64,000 bases of DNA from Acetatifactor sp. (lineage in GTDB: Bacteria > Bacillota > Clostridia > Lachnospirales > Lachnospiraceae): assembly GCA_024695935.1 (NCBI GenBank), contig JAILHH010000040.1, positions 1 through 64,000 on the forward strand, in the 5' to 3' direction. This document shows, one piece after another, positions 1 to 9,119 of the stretch; position 1 is the stretch's first letter; each line of letters starts with the position of its first letter. The notes under the pieces are model-generated. The model saw nothing but the letters and a program-made list of their open reading frames with translations, was not told where the DNA came from and searched no databases. The position numbers were made by a program, and so were the translations under genes.

Positions 1-602
1 CCGTAGTAGAGGCTGTTAAGGGCACAAACGTTAAGGTTGGTGCCGAGAACTTCTACATCGAGGACAAGGGTGCTTTCACAGGCGAGATCTCAGCTCCCAT
101 GCTCAAGGATGCAGGTTTAGAATATATCATCATCGGTCACTCGGAGAGAAGAGATATCTTCGGAGAGAACGATATCCTTATCAATGCAAAGGTTAAGAAG
201 GCATTCGCTTCAGGACTTAAGCCCATCCTTTGCTGTGGCGAGTCACTTGCCCTTCGTAAGGCAGGTACTTACAAAGAGTGGATCAAGAGACAGATCACAT
301 GGGATCTTGACGGCGTAACAGCTGATCAGGTTAAGGAGCTTGTTATCGCTTACGAGCCTATCTGGGCTATCGGTACAGGCGAGACAGCTACAGCTGACCA
401 GGCTGAGGAAGTTTGCGCTATGATCCGTGAGACAATCTGTGAGCTTTATGATGCTCCTACAGCTGAGGCTGTTCGTATCCAGTACGGCGGATCCATGAAT
501 GCAGGAAATGCAGCTGAGCTCCTTTCAAAGGCTAACATCGACGGTGGTCTCATCGGCGGTGCAGCTCTTAAGCCTGACTTCGGCAAGATCGTTAATGCTT
601 AA
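1..602 (+). CDS. tpiA: Triose-phosphate isomerase, 3' part (5' end outside window)
   Basis: Glycolytic enzyme interconverting dihydroxyacetone phosphate and glyceraldehyde 3-phosphate in the cytoplasm. The frame is open from base 3, giving 199 residues; the family is about 250 long, so roughly 50 N-terminal residues lie before the window. Visible motifs are IIGHSERR (electrophilic His), AYEPIWAIGTG (catalytic Glu and mobile loop 6) and the phosphate-binding YGGSMNAGNA and GGLIGGAAL segments. The gene is followed by a good intrinsic terminator, so it is probably the last gene of a glycolytic operon. Identification is secure. Confidence 0.97.
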   Translation, partial: VVEAVKGTNVKVGAENFYIEDKGAFTGEISAPMLKDAGLEYIIIGHSERRDIFGENDILINAKVKKAFASGLKPILCCGESLALRKAGTYKEWIKRQITWDLDGVTADQVKELVIAYEPIWAIGTGETATADQAEEVCAMIRETICELYDAPTAEAVRIQYGGSMNAGNAAELLSKANIDGGLIGGAALKPDFGKIVNA

Positions 603-620
603 TTATTTATGATGTGTTTA

Positions 621-650
621 AAGGGCGATTCCTTTGGGGATCGCCCTTTT
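621..650 (+). terminator. Intrinsic terminator after tpiA
   Basis: GC-rich stem AAGGGCGAT / ATCGCCCTTTT with a short loop ending in a T run, 18 bases after the tpiA stop. A second perfect 7-bp hairpin (GTGCGCC/GGCGCAC, 655-672) follows without a T run. Confidence 0.85.
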
Positions 651-739
651 CTAAGTGCGCCTAGCGGCGCACGTTCGTGCTTTGTAAAAAATGCACTAAA
701 AATAGTAACAAATAAAGACCTATTTGGTTTTATGAATTA

Positions 740-768
740 TTGTTATGAAAAATACATTGTGATATATT
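740..768 (+). promoter_or_regulatory. Candidate sigma-A promoter for the SH3 lipoprotein gene
   Basis: TTGTTA (740-745), a 17-base spacer, then TATATT (763-768) with a TGA extended -10 element. It would give a leader of about 50 bases before the TTG start at 825. Confidence 0.55.
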
Positions 769-824
769 TAACTAAGTAGCAGATGATCACATTTTTTATA
801 TAGATTGAAAAGAGGTTCTTTGAA

Positions 825-1466
825 TTGAAGAAAAAATATATAGCAACAGTTTTGCTTGCATCCCTTATCGTAATGACAGCATTCAGTGCCTGCGGCGGCA
901 CAAATACTTCTGTGAGTGATGAGACGGCATCTCTTACGGAAAAAATCAACGAAAATGAAGAGGATGCCGACAGCGAATTAGAGGAAACTGATAAAGAGGC
1001 AGAGAATAAAGACACCGAAAAAGAAGAAGTGACAGAGGGCGAGACAGTCGAAAAAGGTGATAAAGAGCCTGAGGTAAATGAAGAGGTAGAAGAAATCAAC
1101 TATTCCTATACCGATATGTCTGAGACAATGTATGCCACTACCACTGTAAATATCAGAAATAAGCCCAGCAAAACAGGAGACAGAGTTGGCATTTTGTGCG
1201 AAAACAATGAGATCCTGGTAACCGGCCAGTGTAATGAGACCAAGTGGTACAGACTGGATTTTAACGGAAATGTGGGTTATGTAAGTTACGATTTTCTGAC
1301 GAGCGAAAAGCCTGAGGAAGAGGAACTTCCTGCCGAGGAAGCTGTTAACGGAGTATCTGAAAATGACGCAGTTAGTTTGGATGAAAGCTCGGATGAACCG
1401 CCCGTGGAAACTTCGGATGCTCCTAACGACGAAAATGCAGAACCTTCAGATAACACAGAAATCTGA
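825..1466 (+). CDS. SH3-domain lipoprotein
   Basis: Probable surface lipoprotein of 213 residues. It has a signal peptide with lipobox AFSAC (Cys 23 would be acylated), an extended Glu/Asp/Lys-rich linker (about 30-95), one bacterial SH3 (SH3b/SH3_3) domain at about 102-160 (VNIRNKPS..WYRLDFNGNVGYV), and an acidic tail. Such domains usually bind cell-wall peptides. The start is TTG behind AGAGG. The gene is monocistronic between two terminators. The exact ligand is unknown; a role at the cell wall is inferred from the domain and the lipid anchor. Confidence 0.8.
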   Translation: MKKKYIATVLLASLIVMTAFSACGGTNTSVSDETASLTEKINENEEDADSELEETDKEAENKDTEKEEVTEGETVEKGDKEPEVNEEVEEINYSYTDMSETMYATTTVNIRNKPSKTGDRVGILCENNEILVTGQCNETKWYRLDFNGNVGYVSYDFLTSEKPEEEELPAEEAVNGVSENDAVSLDESSDEPPVETSDAPNDENAEPSDNTEI

Positions 1467-1490
1467 TCAAGTTCATCTCTCATGAACATT

Positions 1491-1527
1491 TCCCTCTTTG
1501 CATTTGGTGTAAAGAGGGATTTTTTTT
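1491..1527 (+). terminator. Intrinsic terminator after the SH3 lipoprotein gene
   Basis: Perfect stem TCCCTCTTT / AAAGAGGGA followed by eight T residues. Confidence 0.9.
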
Positions 1528-1531
1528 GCAT

Positions 1532-1560
1532 TTGCTATCGGATAAAAATAGTTGTATTAT
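1532..1560 (+). promoter_or_regulatory. Candidate promoter of the Nudix gene
   Basis: TTGCTA (1532-1537), 17 bases, TATTAT (1555-1560). The predicted start of transcription (about 1567) lies before the ATG at 1610 and only just before an alternative ATG at 1571, which favours 1610 as translation start. Confidence 0.5.
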
Positions 1561-1609
1561 ATTATCCATAATGTCTGTAGATAAAGAAAAAGAAAAGGCG
1601 CGTATTTTT

Positions 1610-2068
1610 ATGATAAATACAACTCTTTGCTATATTGAGCAGGATGGAAAATATCTCATGATGCATCGCATCAAGAAAAAGAATGACATCAACAAGGATA
1701 AGTGGATCGGAGTCGGAGGAAAGTTTCTCGATGGGGAGACATCGGAGGAGTGCGTGCTCAGGGAAACATACGAAGAGACAGGCCTTACCCTTACGGACTA
1801 CAGACTTAGAGGTGTTATAACATTTCTCTCGGACGAAGCAGAAGGAGAATATATGTATTTATATACTGCCACCGGATTTGAAGGAGAGATCACTGACTGT
1901 GACGAGGGGGTACTGGAGTGGATCCCAAAGGAAAAAGTATTTGAACTGCCCATCTGGGAGGGAGATAAGCTGTTCTTTAAAGAACTCAACAGGGACAGAG
2001 GCTTTTTTACCATGAAGCTTGAGTATGAGAAAGATACCTTAAAAGAGTGGAGTTTTAATCTTTATTAG
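1610..2068 (+). CDS. Nudix hydrolase, MutT/8-oxo-dGTP diphosphatase type
   Basis: Cytoplasmic nucleoside-diphosphate-linked-X hydrolase of 152 residues. The canonical Nudix box Gx5Ex7REUxEExGU is intact at about residues 37-59 (G37, E43, R51-E52, E55-E56, G58). The short N-terminal strand MINTTLCYIEQDGKYLMMHR is typical of the MutT/NUDT1-like clade that cleans 8-oxo-dGTP, but the substrate cannot be fixed from sequence. The frame is open further upstream (ATG at 1571); 1610 is chosen because the homologous fold begins there and an AAAAGG precedes it by about 11 bases. Confidence 0.85.
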   Translation: MINTTLCYIEQDGKYLMMHRIKKKNDINKDKWIGVGGKFLDGETSEECVLRETYEETGLTLTDYRLRGVITFLSDEAEGEYMYLYTATGFEGEITDCDEGVLEWIPKEKVFELPIWEGDKLFFKELNRDRGFFTMKLEYEKDTLKEWSFNLY

Positions 2069-2165
2069 GAAAATTGGCTTACATAAACCTGTATTTATCT
2101 GATTTTATTCTTCATTCTTTATTTTTATTCTTGTATTGAACGGATTTGTATTGAAAGGATTTTTT

Positions 2166-3554
2166 ATGAAACAGAATAAATTTATCGGCACAAGGGAGTT
2201 TTATAAGGCTACTCTTGCTCTTGCCGTTCCTATTATGATCCAGAACGGAATCTCTAATTTTGTGAGTCTGTTGGACAATCTGATGATCGGCCGTGTGGGA
2301 ACAAACGCTCTTAGCGGAGTTGCCATTGCCAATCAGTTAATGTTTGTATATTACCTGGTGGTCTTTGGAGCCACTGCCGGAGTGGGAATCTTTACCGCTC
2401 AGTATTATGGTGTGGGAGATGTGGACGGCATCAGATACACATTCAGGTTCAAGATAATGGTAAATACAGTTTTGACCCTGATCTGTATCGGTGTTTTGTA
2501 CATGTATGCCTCCCCTTTGATAAACCTTTATCTGCAGGGAGAGGGCGCGGCGTCTGATGCGGCGGAAACCCTGAGCATAGGTATCGATTATCTGAGGCTT
2601 ATGCTGATAGGTCTGATTCCGGTAGCTCTCACAAATTCCTATGCCGGAACCTTGAGGGAAACAGGAGAGACCAGAGTTCCCATGATCTCTTCGCTTATTG
2701 CCATATTTGTGAATCTTGTGGGAAACTTTTTATTGATATACGGATATCTGGGGCTTCCGGCACTGGGAGCAAGCGGAGCGGCCATTGCCACAGTCATCTC
2801 CAGATTTGTGGAACTGTTCGTACTTATGATCTATACAGGTACGCATAAGAAGGCGCATCCCTTCATTGATGGCGCATTCAGGTCCTTTAAAGTGCCTGTT
2901 AACCTGGGAAGCAAGTTCCTGTTAAAGTCCATGCCTTTGATGCTCAATGAGACGCTTTGGGCCCTTGGAAATACATTTATGAACCAAAGCTATTCTTTCA
3001 GAAGTTTGAATGCGGTTGCGGCTCTTAACATTGAATCCACCATATGGAATCTCTTGGGAGTGGCATTCCTTGCAATGGGTGATGCCGTGGGCATCATAGT
3101 GGGACAGACCCTTGGAAAAGGAAAGATCGAAGAGGCAAAGGATACAGCGAGAAAGCTTATTGTATTTACAATGTTTTGCGGAACTTTGTGCGGTATATTT
3201 ATGATCGTCATAAGCCCATTTTTCCCGCTTTTGTACAATACAAATGAAACCATCAGGACCATGGCTACGAAGTTTATATTTATATATGGCGCATTTATGC
3301 CCCTTTATGCTTTTACTCACGGAACATATTTTACCATCAGAAGCGGCGGCAGAACCGGTATCACCATGATCTTTGACAGCTGCTTTGTATGGTTTATCTC
3401 TGTTCCTGTGGCATTTTGCCTGAGCCGTTTTACAAAGATAGATGTGGTATATATGCTGGCAATCGTCCAGTCCCTGGAACTGTTTAAATGCATTCTGGGC
3501 GGAACCATGGTTCACTCGGGAATCTGGGCAAGGAGCCTGGCAAGAGACGAATAG
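2166..3554 (+). CDS. MATE-family multidrug/Na+ efflux protein (first of pair)
   Basis: Integral membrane antiporter of 462 residues with about 12 hydrophobic segments in two halves, each starting with the MATE signature (LALAVPIMIQNGISNFVSLLDNLMIGRVG, split between helices 1 and 2). The family exports cationic drugs or metabolites using Na+ or H+. The ATG at 2166 follows GAAAGGAT. It is followed after 26 bases by a second MATE gene, so the two are co-transcribed. The substrate is unknown. Confidence 0.88.
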   Translation: MKQNKFIGTREFYKATLALAVPIMIQNGISNFVSLLDNLMIGRVGTNALSGVAIANQLMFVYYLVVFGATAGVGIFTAQYYGVGDVDGIRYTFRFKIMVNTVLTLICIGVLYMYASPLINLYLQGEGAASDAAETLSIGIDYLRLMLIGLIPVALTNSYAGTLRETGETRVPMISSLIAIFVNLVGNFLLIYGYLGLPALGASGAAIATVISRFVELFVLMIYTGTHKKAHPFIDGAFRSFKVPVNLGSKFLLKSMPLMLNETLWALGNTFMNQSYSFRSLNAVAALNIESTIWNLLGVAFLAMGDAVGIIVGQTLGKGKIEEAKDTARKLIVFTMFCGTLCGIFMIVISPFFPLLYNTNETIRTMATKFIFIYGAFMPLYAFTHGTYFTIRSGGRTGITMIFDSCFVWFISVPVAFCLSRFTKIDVVYMLAIVQSLELFKCILGGTMVHSGIWARSLARDE

Positions 3555-3580
3555 AGTAAGATTAGCAAAAGAGGAATGAC

Positions 3581-4942
3581 GTGAATAAATTAAAGAAAAT
3601 AATCCCCGACAGGGAAACATTAAAGATCACAATAAATATGGCATGGCCGGCTGTCCTTGAAAGCTTTTTTATAGCTTTCGCAGGCCTGGTGGACTCCTAT
3701 ATGGTGAGCAGTCTTGGCTCCACAGCGGTAGCCAGTGTGGGACTAACTACACAGCCAAAGTTTATGGGCTTTTCCATGTTCTTTGCTTTAAACGTGGCAG
3801 TGTCTGCCCTTGTTGCAAGGCGCCTCGGTGAGAAAAAACGGGATGAAGCCAACAGGATCGCGATCACATCCTTTGTCTTTGTCATCATAATGGCTGTGGT
3901 CATCAGTATCCTTTTGGTGCAGTTTGCCTCACCCATTATGAAACTTTGCGGTTCCACTGCCGAAACCCATGACGGTGCGGTGGAGTATTTTAGGATCATC
4001 ATGGGCGGAATGATCTTTTCCTGTATTTCCATGATCGTGAATGCCGCTCAGAGAGGCTGTGGCAATACAAAGATCACAATGAGGACCAATGTGACCTCAA
4101 ATGTGGTAAATATCATATTAAACTATCTGCTTATCGGGGGACACCTTGGTTTCCCGGCTCTGGGCATAAGGGGAGCGGCACTGGCAACGGTTCTGGGAAC
4201 TGTGGTTGCAAGCATCATGAGCGTTTTGTCCATACGCAAAAAGGATATTTTCGTAAGTATACCCTACATGATCGAAAACAGGATACTTCCAAAGTTCAAG
4301 GCTCTGGGAGAACTGATCCATATCGGATACAGTATCTTTTTTGAACAGATACTCATGAGGATCGGTTTTATGCTCACTGCCATAATGGCGGCGGACCAGG
4401 GAACATACGCCATGGCAGCCCATCAGATCGGCATGAACCTCATGGGTCTTACCTTTTCATTCGGAGACGGTCTGCAGGCTGCGGCGGTTGCTCTGATCGG
4501 CAGGAGCCTGGGTGAAAATGACAAGGATAAGGCAAAGGAATTCGGTGCCACATGCAGATTTTTAGGCACAGTGGTTTCTGCCATACTTGCCGTGGTTTAT
4601 TTCTTTGGAGGCGGCCCGCTGTTTAAACTGTTCTTTGAGGAACCTGAGATCGTTACCTTTGGAGTACATATTACCAGGATCATCATCCTTGTCGTGGTAT
4701 TCCAGGTTGCCCAGGTTATTTACATGGGGTGTCTTAGAGGTGCGGGAGATACGCTTTATACAGCTCTTTCATCCATATTTTCCGTTACGGTGGTGAGAAC
4801 TGTCTTTTCATATATCGGCGGATATGCTCTGGGACTTGGAATAGAGGGAATCTGGCTTGGAGTTTTAGCAGATCAGATAGGAAGATACATCCTGGCATCC
4901 ATCAGATTTAAAAAAGGTAACTGGGTAAATATAAAGATATAA
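3581..4942 (+). CDS. MATE-family efflux protein (second of pair)
   Basis: 453 residues, about 12 transmembrane segments, with the MATE opening ITINMAWPAVLESFFIAFAG and the VDSYMVSSLG motif. It is clearly homologous to but diverged from the preceding gene, so this is an old duplication or two family branches. GTG start behind GAGGAA. Both genes are full length, so the pair is not a split transporter. Substrate unknown; co-expression suggests linked export functions. Confidence 0.88.
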   Translation: MNKLKKIIPDRETLKITINMAWPAVLESFFIAFAGLVDSYMVSSLGSTAVASVGLTTQPKFMGFSMFFALNVAVSALVARRLGEKKRDEANRIAITSFVFVIIMAVVISILLVQFASPIMKLCGSTAETHDGAVEYFRIIMGGMIFSCISMIVNAAQRGCGNTKITMRTNVTSNVVNIILNYLLIGGHLGFPALGIRGAALATVLGTVVASIMSVLSIRKKDIFVSIPYMIENRILPKFKALGELIHIGYSIFFEQILMRIGFMLTAIMAADQGTYAMAAHQIGMNLMGLTFSFGDGLQAAAVALIGRSLGENDKDKAKEFGATCRFLGTVVSAILAVVYFFGGGPLFKLFFEEPEIVTFGVHITRIIILVVVFQVAQVIYMGCLRGAGDTLYTALSSIFSVTVVRTVFSYIGGYALGLGIEGIWLGVLADQIGRYILASIRFKKGNWVNIKI

Positions 4943-4985
4943 GTTTATTTGTTTATATTGAATCGAGAAAAGAGGGAAAATTAAT

Positions 4986-5261
4986 ATGGATTTTGAGTAT
5001 GATATTGATTTTGACATTAATCTGGATTTAAACAAAAAACCGGAGCCTCAGATAAATGAGGAAGACATCGACAATGTTGTAAAAATGCTGGATAATTTCG
5101 CAGAGTCCGACACCGGCAGGATGAAACTCAGGATGAGCGATGAAATGGATGACGGTGCCGTTAAAAAGGAATATCATCACGGCCGATGTGATGTGGGAAG
5201 CCCCTGGGCAAAGGGATGTTCCTTTGATGTGCAGGAGGAGTCCGACAATAAAAAGGATTGA
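4986..5261 (+). CDS. Small acidic protein with C-terminal Cys-x9-Cys segment
   Basis: Unrecognised protein of 91 residues. The first 20 residues are Asp/Glu-rich alternating with Phe/Ile/Leu. The middle is an amphipathic segment (EEDIDNVVKMLDNFAES). The C-terminal part holds YHHGRCDVGSPWAKGCSFD, with two His and two Cys. There is no signal peptide or membrane segment. A good AGAGGG site precedes the ATG. Its stop overlaps the start of the downstream hydrolase (ATTGA), so the two are probably translationally coupled. The ordered, residue-rich tail looks conserved, possibly a metal or disulfide site. No function is assigned. Confidence 0.7.
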   Translation: MDFEYDIDFDINLDLNKKPEPQINEEDIDNVVKMLDNFAESDTGRMKLRMSDEMDDGAVKKEYHHGRCDVGSPWAKGCSFDVQEESDNKKD

Positions 5262-6064
5262 TATCCGGAAAGATGGTACAAACCTTGGAAAGAATGATAC
5301 TTTCTGGGAAAAAATGTGAAATATATGAATATTTCCATGTAAATGTAAATAGAAACAACGGATATGCCGGGGTCGAATCGGAAAAAAAGGTGATCCTTGT
5401 AGGATGCGGAGAAGGCAGTGAGGAAAATACGGGATTTATCAGCAGGATCCATGAATATTATTCCCAAAATGAAGACCATGCATGTCCTGTCATTATAGTC
5501 TGTTTTTATGTTAAAAACTGGAATGATGATTTTTCGCCCTGGAGAGAAAAGGCAGTTTTTGGAAATGAGGATTTTGGCGGAAAAGGAGAGGAGACTCTTT
5601 CATTTTTAAGAGAGTCACTGATGCCGTTTCTTTGCGGAAAATACGGTCCTGATGTGCCTTTTTATATTGCGGGATATTCATTATCCGGGCTTTTTTCGCT
5701 GTGGAGTCTTTTTGAGTGTGATGAAATAAAAGGGTGCGCTGCCTGTTCGCCATCCGTATGGTTTGATGGATGGAGAGAATATTGCACGAAAAAAACGGGC
5801 ATGGAAGAAGATAAAGCCTCATGTGAAAAATCTGCATCCGGAAAAACAGTTTATTTAAGTCTTGGGGATAAAGAGGCTTTTTCTAAAAACGAACGGCTTA
5901 ATAAGGTTGATGAGAATATCAGATTCACGGCAGATATTACAAAGGGCTTTTTGGAATATAATCCGGGAGGTCATTTTAAAGACGTGCCTGACAGGCTTTT
6001 AAAAGGCATTATATTTTTGACGGAAAAAGACAGAATTTTAGAAAATCCGGATTATTATGGATAA
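5258..6064 (+). CDS. Alpha/beta-hydrolase, putative esterase (esterase D/IroE-like fold)
   Basis: 268 residues. The nucleophile elbow is IAGYSLSG (Ser about 141), in a GxSx(small) context, after a strand PFYIAGY. Later come the SPSVWFDGW segment typical of the enterochelin-esterase-like family, an acid-region strand TVYLSLGDKE, and a late PGGHFKD His. It is therefore a plausible Ser-Asp-His hydrolase. No signal peptide is seen, so it is probably cytoplasmic. The TTG start at 5258 overlaps the preceding stop; ATG at 5273 is an alternative start five codons in. Substrate unknown. Confidence 0.72.
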   Translation: MISGKMVQTLERMILSGKKCEIYEYFHVNVNRNNGYAGVESEKKVILVGCGEGSEENTGFISRIHEYYSQNEDHACPVIIVCFYVKNWNDDFSPWREKAVFGNEDFGGKGEETLSFLRESLMPFLCGKYGPDVPFYIAGYSLSGLFSLWSLFECDEIKGCAACSPSVWFDGWREYCTKKTGMEEDKASCEKSASGKTVYLSLGDKEAFSKNERLNKVDENIRFTADITKGFLEYNPGGHFKDVPDRLLKGIIFLTEKDRILENPDYYG

Positions 6065-6111
6065 ATTGAAATAAAAATTGCAAAATCATTAAGTGTATTT
6101 GGAGGCCTGAT

Positions 6112-6666
6112 ATGTTAAACGAGCTTGAAAGACTGAAAGAAACCAATATTTCCACAGAAGAGATTTTTAGCGGAAATATTTTACATGTTGTCAGAGATAC
6201 AGTGGAGCTGCCGGATGAGAGCAGAGCCACCAGGGAAGTTATCAGACATATCGGTGCGGTTTGTGTGATACCTGTGACAGATGAAGGAAAAGTTGTGATC
6301 GAGAGGCAGTTTAGATATCCCATAGATCAGGTCATTACAGAAATTCCTGCGGGAAAGCTTGACTCGCCTAAAGAGGACAGGCTGGAAGCGGCAAAGAGGG
6401 AGCTTAGGGAAGAAACCGGTTATACCGCAGATGAGTGGATAGATCTTGGAACTTTTTACGGAGCGGCAGCCTATACCGACGAAAAGATAACCATGTACAT
6501 GGCAAGAGGTCTTCATAAGGGTAAACAGGAACTGGATCAGGGAGAATTTCTGGATGTATATGAGGTTCCGCTCACGGAACTGGTAGAGGATGTAATGAAG
6601 AACAGGATACCGGACGGAAAGAGTGAGATAGCCATACTTAAGGCGGCAAGATATCTGGGGCTTTAA
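6112..6666 (+). CDS. nudF: Nudix hydrolase, ADP-ribose pyrophosphatase type
   Basis: Hydrolyses ADP-ribose or related nucleotide sugars to AMP and a sugar phosphate. 184 residues. The family hallmarks are the strand VVIERQFRYPIDQVITEIPAG before the box, a Nudix box at about 81-104 (REELREETGY type, with one extra residue after the first Gly), and an acidic GEFLDVYEVPL segment. ATG behind TTTGGAGG. The gene ends in front of a hairpin shared with convergent rpsT. Family assignment is strong; the exact substrate is inferred. Confidence 0.87.
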   Translation: MLNELERLKETNISTEEIFSGNILHVVRDTVELPDESRATREVIRHIGAVCVIPVTDEGKVVIERQFRYPIDQVITEIPAGKLDSPKEDRLEAAKRELREETGYTADEWIDLGTFYGAAAYTDEKITMYMARGLHKGKQELDQGEFLDVYEVPLTELVEDVMKNRIPDGKSEIAILKAARYLGL

Positions 6667-6725
6667 CAGTCGTATGAGGTCTGTCCGAGTAAGCCAGACA
6701 GCCGCCCCACTCGTTGTCATAACAA

Positions 6726-6760
6726 TAAAAAAGCATCCACATGACGGTATGGATGCTTTT
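6726..6760. terminator. Bidirectional terminator between nudF and rpsT
   Basis: Stem AAGCATCCA / TGGATGCTT, with A-run on the left and T-run on the right. It can terminate both the rightward nudF transcript and the leftward rpsT transcript; the leftward side has the longer U tract. Confidence 0.85.
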
Positions 6761-6788
6761 GTCGTTTATATTTTCTTTATCGAAAAAA

Positions 6789-7052
6789 TTAAGCCATCGC
6801 GTTAACAGCTTTAGCGATACGAGCTACTTTTCTAGCAACATTGTTCTTGTGGTAAACACCCTTTGAACCTGCCTGCTCGATAACCTTAGTAGCGCTTACG
6901 AGAGCTGCCTGAGCAGCTGCCTTGTCGCCGGACTCAACAGCAGCGAAAACCTTCTTTGTTGCTGTCTTAACCTCTGACTTGATAGCTTTATTTCTATCAG
7001 TTCTGATGCGAGAAACCAAAATTCTCTTCTTTGCAGATTTAATGTTAGCCAA
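6789..7052 (-). CDS. rpsT: 30S ribosomal protein S20
   Basis: Primary 16S rRNA-binding small-subunit protein of 87 residues, with the signature ANIKSAKKRILVS and an Ala/Lys-rich helical body ending YHKNNVARKVARIAKA. It is monocistronic and divergent from lepA. The start codon is TTG (7050-7052 on the complement) behind a strong GGAGGTG site. In E. coli rpsT also uses UUG, and that weak start is part of S20 autoregulation; a similar control here is inference. Confidence 0.97.
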   Translation of the reverse strand: MANIKSAKKRILVSRIRTDRNKAIKSEVKTATKKVFAAVESGDKAAAQAALVSATKVIEQAGSKGVYHKNNVARKVARIAKAVNAMA

Positions 7053-7143
7053 GTTTGTACACCTCCATTTGTAATGCGTGTTTGTTTACTTAAATGTTTA
7101 ATCTTAGCTAAGACACGGTGAGCTAACTTAAACATACCTTGTA

Positions 7144-7172
7144 AGTGTATAAAATTAGATTCGTTTTGTCAA
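7144..7172 (-). promoter_or_regulatory. rpsT promoter
   Basis: On the complement: TTGACA, 17-base spacer, TACACT. It gives an rpsT leader of roughly 85 bases (7053-7137), long enough to hold regulatory structure. Confidence 0.75.
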
Positions 7173-7224
7173 TAAAAAAATATATTTTTTTGCAAAAAAA
7201 CAGGCTCATTGTGCAATTGCATAA

Positions 7225-7253
7225 TAGACAGTGATGGATATTTTTGCTAAAAT
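7225..7253 (+). promoter_or_regulatory. lepA promoter
   Basis: TAGACA (7225-7230), 17-base spacer, TAAAAT (7248-7253) with TGC extended -10 element. It sits divergently to the rpsT promoter about 55 bases away. Confidence 0.75.
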
Positions 7254-7301
7254 CGTACTTGGTTTACGAAAACATATCATATAGACGTGAGGAATATTTA
7301 A

Positions 7302-9119
7302 ATGGCCAAAATTGACCAAAGTAAAATCAGGAATTTTTGTATAGTTGCACATATAGATCACGGTAAGTCCACATTGGCTGACAGGATCATTGAAAAGACA
7401 GGACTTCTCACAAGCCGTGAGATGCAGGAACAGGTCCTCGACAATATGGATCTTGAGAGGGAAAGGGGTATCACCATAAAGGCTCAGGCGGTAAGAACCG
7501 TTTATAAGTCAAAAGACGGTGAGGAATATATATTTAATCTCATTGATACTCCGGGACATGTGGATTTTAATTATGAGGTGAGCCGTGCGCTTGCTGCCTG
7601 CGACGGAGCCATACTCGTGGTGGATGCGGCTCAGGGAATCGAGGCCCAGACCCTTGCGAATGTGTATCTGGCCCTTGATAATGATCTGGATGTATTTCCG
7701 GTCATCAACAAGATCGACCTTCCCAGCGCTGAACCCGCCAGGGTAATAGATGAGATCGAGGATGTGATCGGTATCGAAGCCCAGGATGCACCTCTTATAT
7801 CCGCCAAAAACGGTATCGGTATAGAGGATGTGCTGGAGGCTATCGTCACAAAGATACCCGCACCCAAGGGAGACCCTGCGGCACCATTAAAGGCTCTTAT
7901 TTTTGATTCATTATATGATTCCTACAGAGGTGTTATCATCTTTTGCAGGATCATGGATGGAACGGTCAAAAAGGGCACAAGGATCAAAATGATCGCCACC
8001 GGAGCCGTTGAGGATGTTGTGGAAGTAGGATATTTCGGCGCCGGACAGTTCATTCCCTGCGAGGAGCTTTCCGCCGGAATGGTAGGATATATCACAGCTT
8101 CGATCAAAAATGTAAAAGATACCACCGTGGGTGATACGGTTACGGATGTGGATAACCCTTGTGCAGAGGCACTTCCCGGCTACAAGAAGGTTCAATCCAT
8201 GGTTTATTGCGGTCTTTATCCCGCAGACGGTGCAAAGTACCCGGATTTAAGAGACGCCCTTGAAAAACTGCAGTTAAATGATGCATCGCTTTTCTATGAG
8301 CCCGAGACGTCCATCGCTCTGGGATTTGGTTTCAGATGCGGGTTCCTGGGTCTTTTACATCTGGAGATCATCCAGGAGAGACTTGAGAGGGAATATAATC
8401 TGGACCTTGTTACCACAGCTCCGGGCGTAGTTTATAAAGTCCATAAATTAAGCGGAGAAGTGATAGAACTTACCAATCCCTCCAACCTTCCCGATCCCTC
8501 CGAAATCGAATATATGGAGGAGCCCATAGTGACTGCGGAGATCATGGTGACCCAGGAATTCATCGGATCCATCATGGAGCTTTGCCAGCAGCGAAGGGGC
8601 AGATACCTTGGTATGGAATATATAGAGGGAAGCAGGGCATTGTTAAAATACGAACTTCCCTTAAATGAGATAATATACGACTTTTTTGATGCATTAAAAT
8701 CCAGAAGCCGCGGATATGCATCCTTTGACTATGACCTCAAGGGATATGAAAAGTCCGAACTCGTAAAACTGGATATTTTGATAAACAGAGAGGAAGTGGA
8801 TGCCTTATCCTTTATCGTGCATGCGGATTCAGCCTATGAGAGAGGCCGCAAGATGTGCGAGAAATTAAAGGATGAGATCCCCAGACACCTTTTTGAGATT
8901 CCCATTCAGGCTGCAGTGGGCGGAAAGATCATTGCCAGAGAAACTGTAAAGGCCATGAGAAAAGATGTGCTTGCAAAGTGTTACGGCGGTGATATTTCCC
9001 GCAAAAAGAAGCTTCTCGAAAAGCAGAAGGAGGGAAAGAAACGTATGCGTCAGATCGGAAACGTAGAGATCCCTCAAAAGGCTTTCATGAGTGTGTTAAA
9101 GTTGGATGAAGACAAATAA
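7302..9119 (+). CDS. lepA: Elongation factor 4 (LepA), ribosome back-translocating GTPase
   Basis: Translational GTPase of 605 residues, full length. G1 AHIDHGKST (about 16-24), switch region [13 protein letters not shown]3 DTPGHVDF and G4 NKIDLP are all intact, followed by EF-G-like domains II, III and V and the LepA-specific C-terminal domain ([21 protein letters not shown] in part). GTGAGG precedes the ATG. Its last 14 bases overlap hemW, a common clostridial lepA-hemW arrangement. Identification is secure. Confidence 0.98.
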   Translation: MAKIDQSKIRNFCIVAHIDHGKSTLADRIIEKTGLLTSREMQEQVLDNMDLERERGITIKAQAVRTVYKSKDGEEYIFNLIDTPGHVDFNYEVSRALAACDGAILVVDAAQGIEAQTLANVYLALDNDLDVFPVINKIDLPSAEPARVIDEIEDVIGIEAQDAPLISAKNGIGIEDVLEAIVTKIPAPKGDPAAPLKALIFDSLYDSYRGVIIFCRIMDGTVKKGTRIKMIATGAVEDVVEVGYFGAGQFIPCEELSAGMVGYITASIKNVKDTTVGDTVTDVDNPCAEALPGYKKVQSMVYCGLYPADGAKYPDLRDALEKLQLNDASLFYEPETSIALGFGFRCGFLGLLHLEIIQERLEREYNLDLVTTAPGVVYKVHKLSGEVIELTNPSNLPDPSEIEYMEEPIVTAEIMVTQEFIGSIMELCQQRRGRYLGMEYIEGSRALLKYELPLNEIIYDFFDALKSRSRGYASFDYDLKGYEKSELVKLDILINREEVDALSFIVHADSAYERGRKMCEKLKDEIPRHLFEIPIQAAVGGKIIARETVKAMRKDVLAKCYGGDISRKKKLLEKQKEGKKRMRQIGNVEIPQKAFMSVLKLDEDK

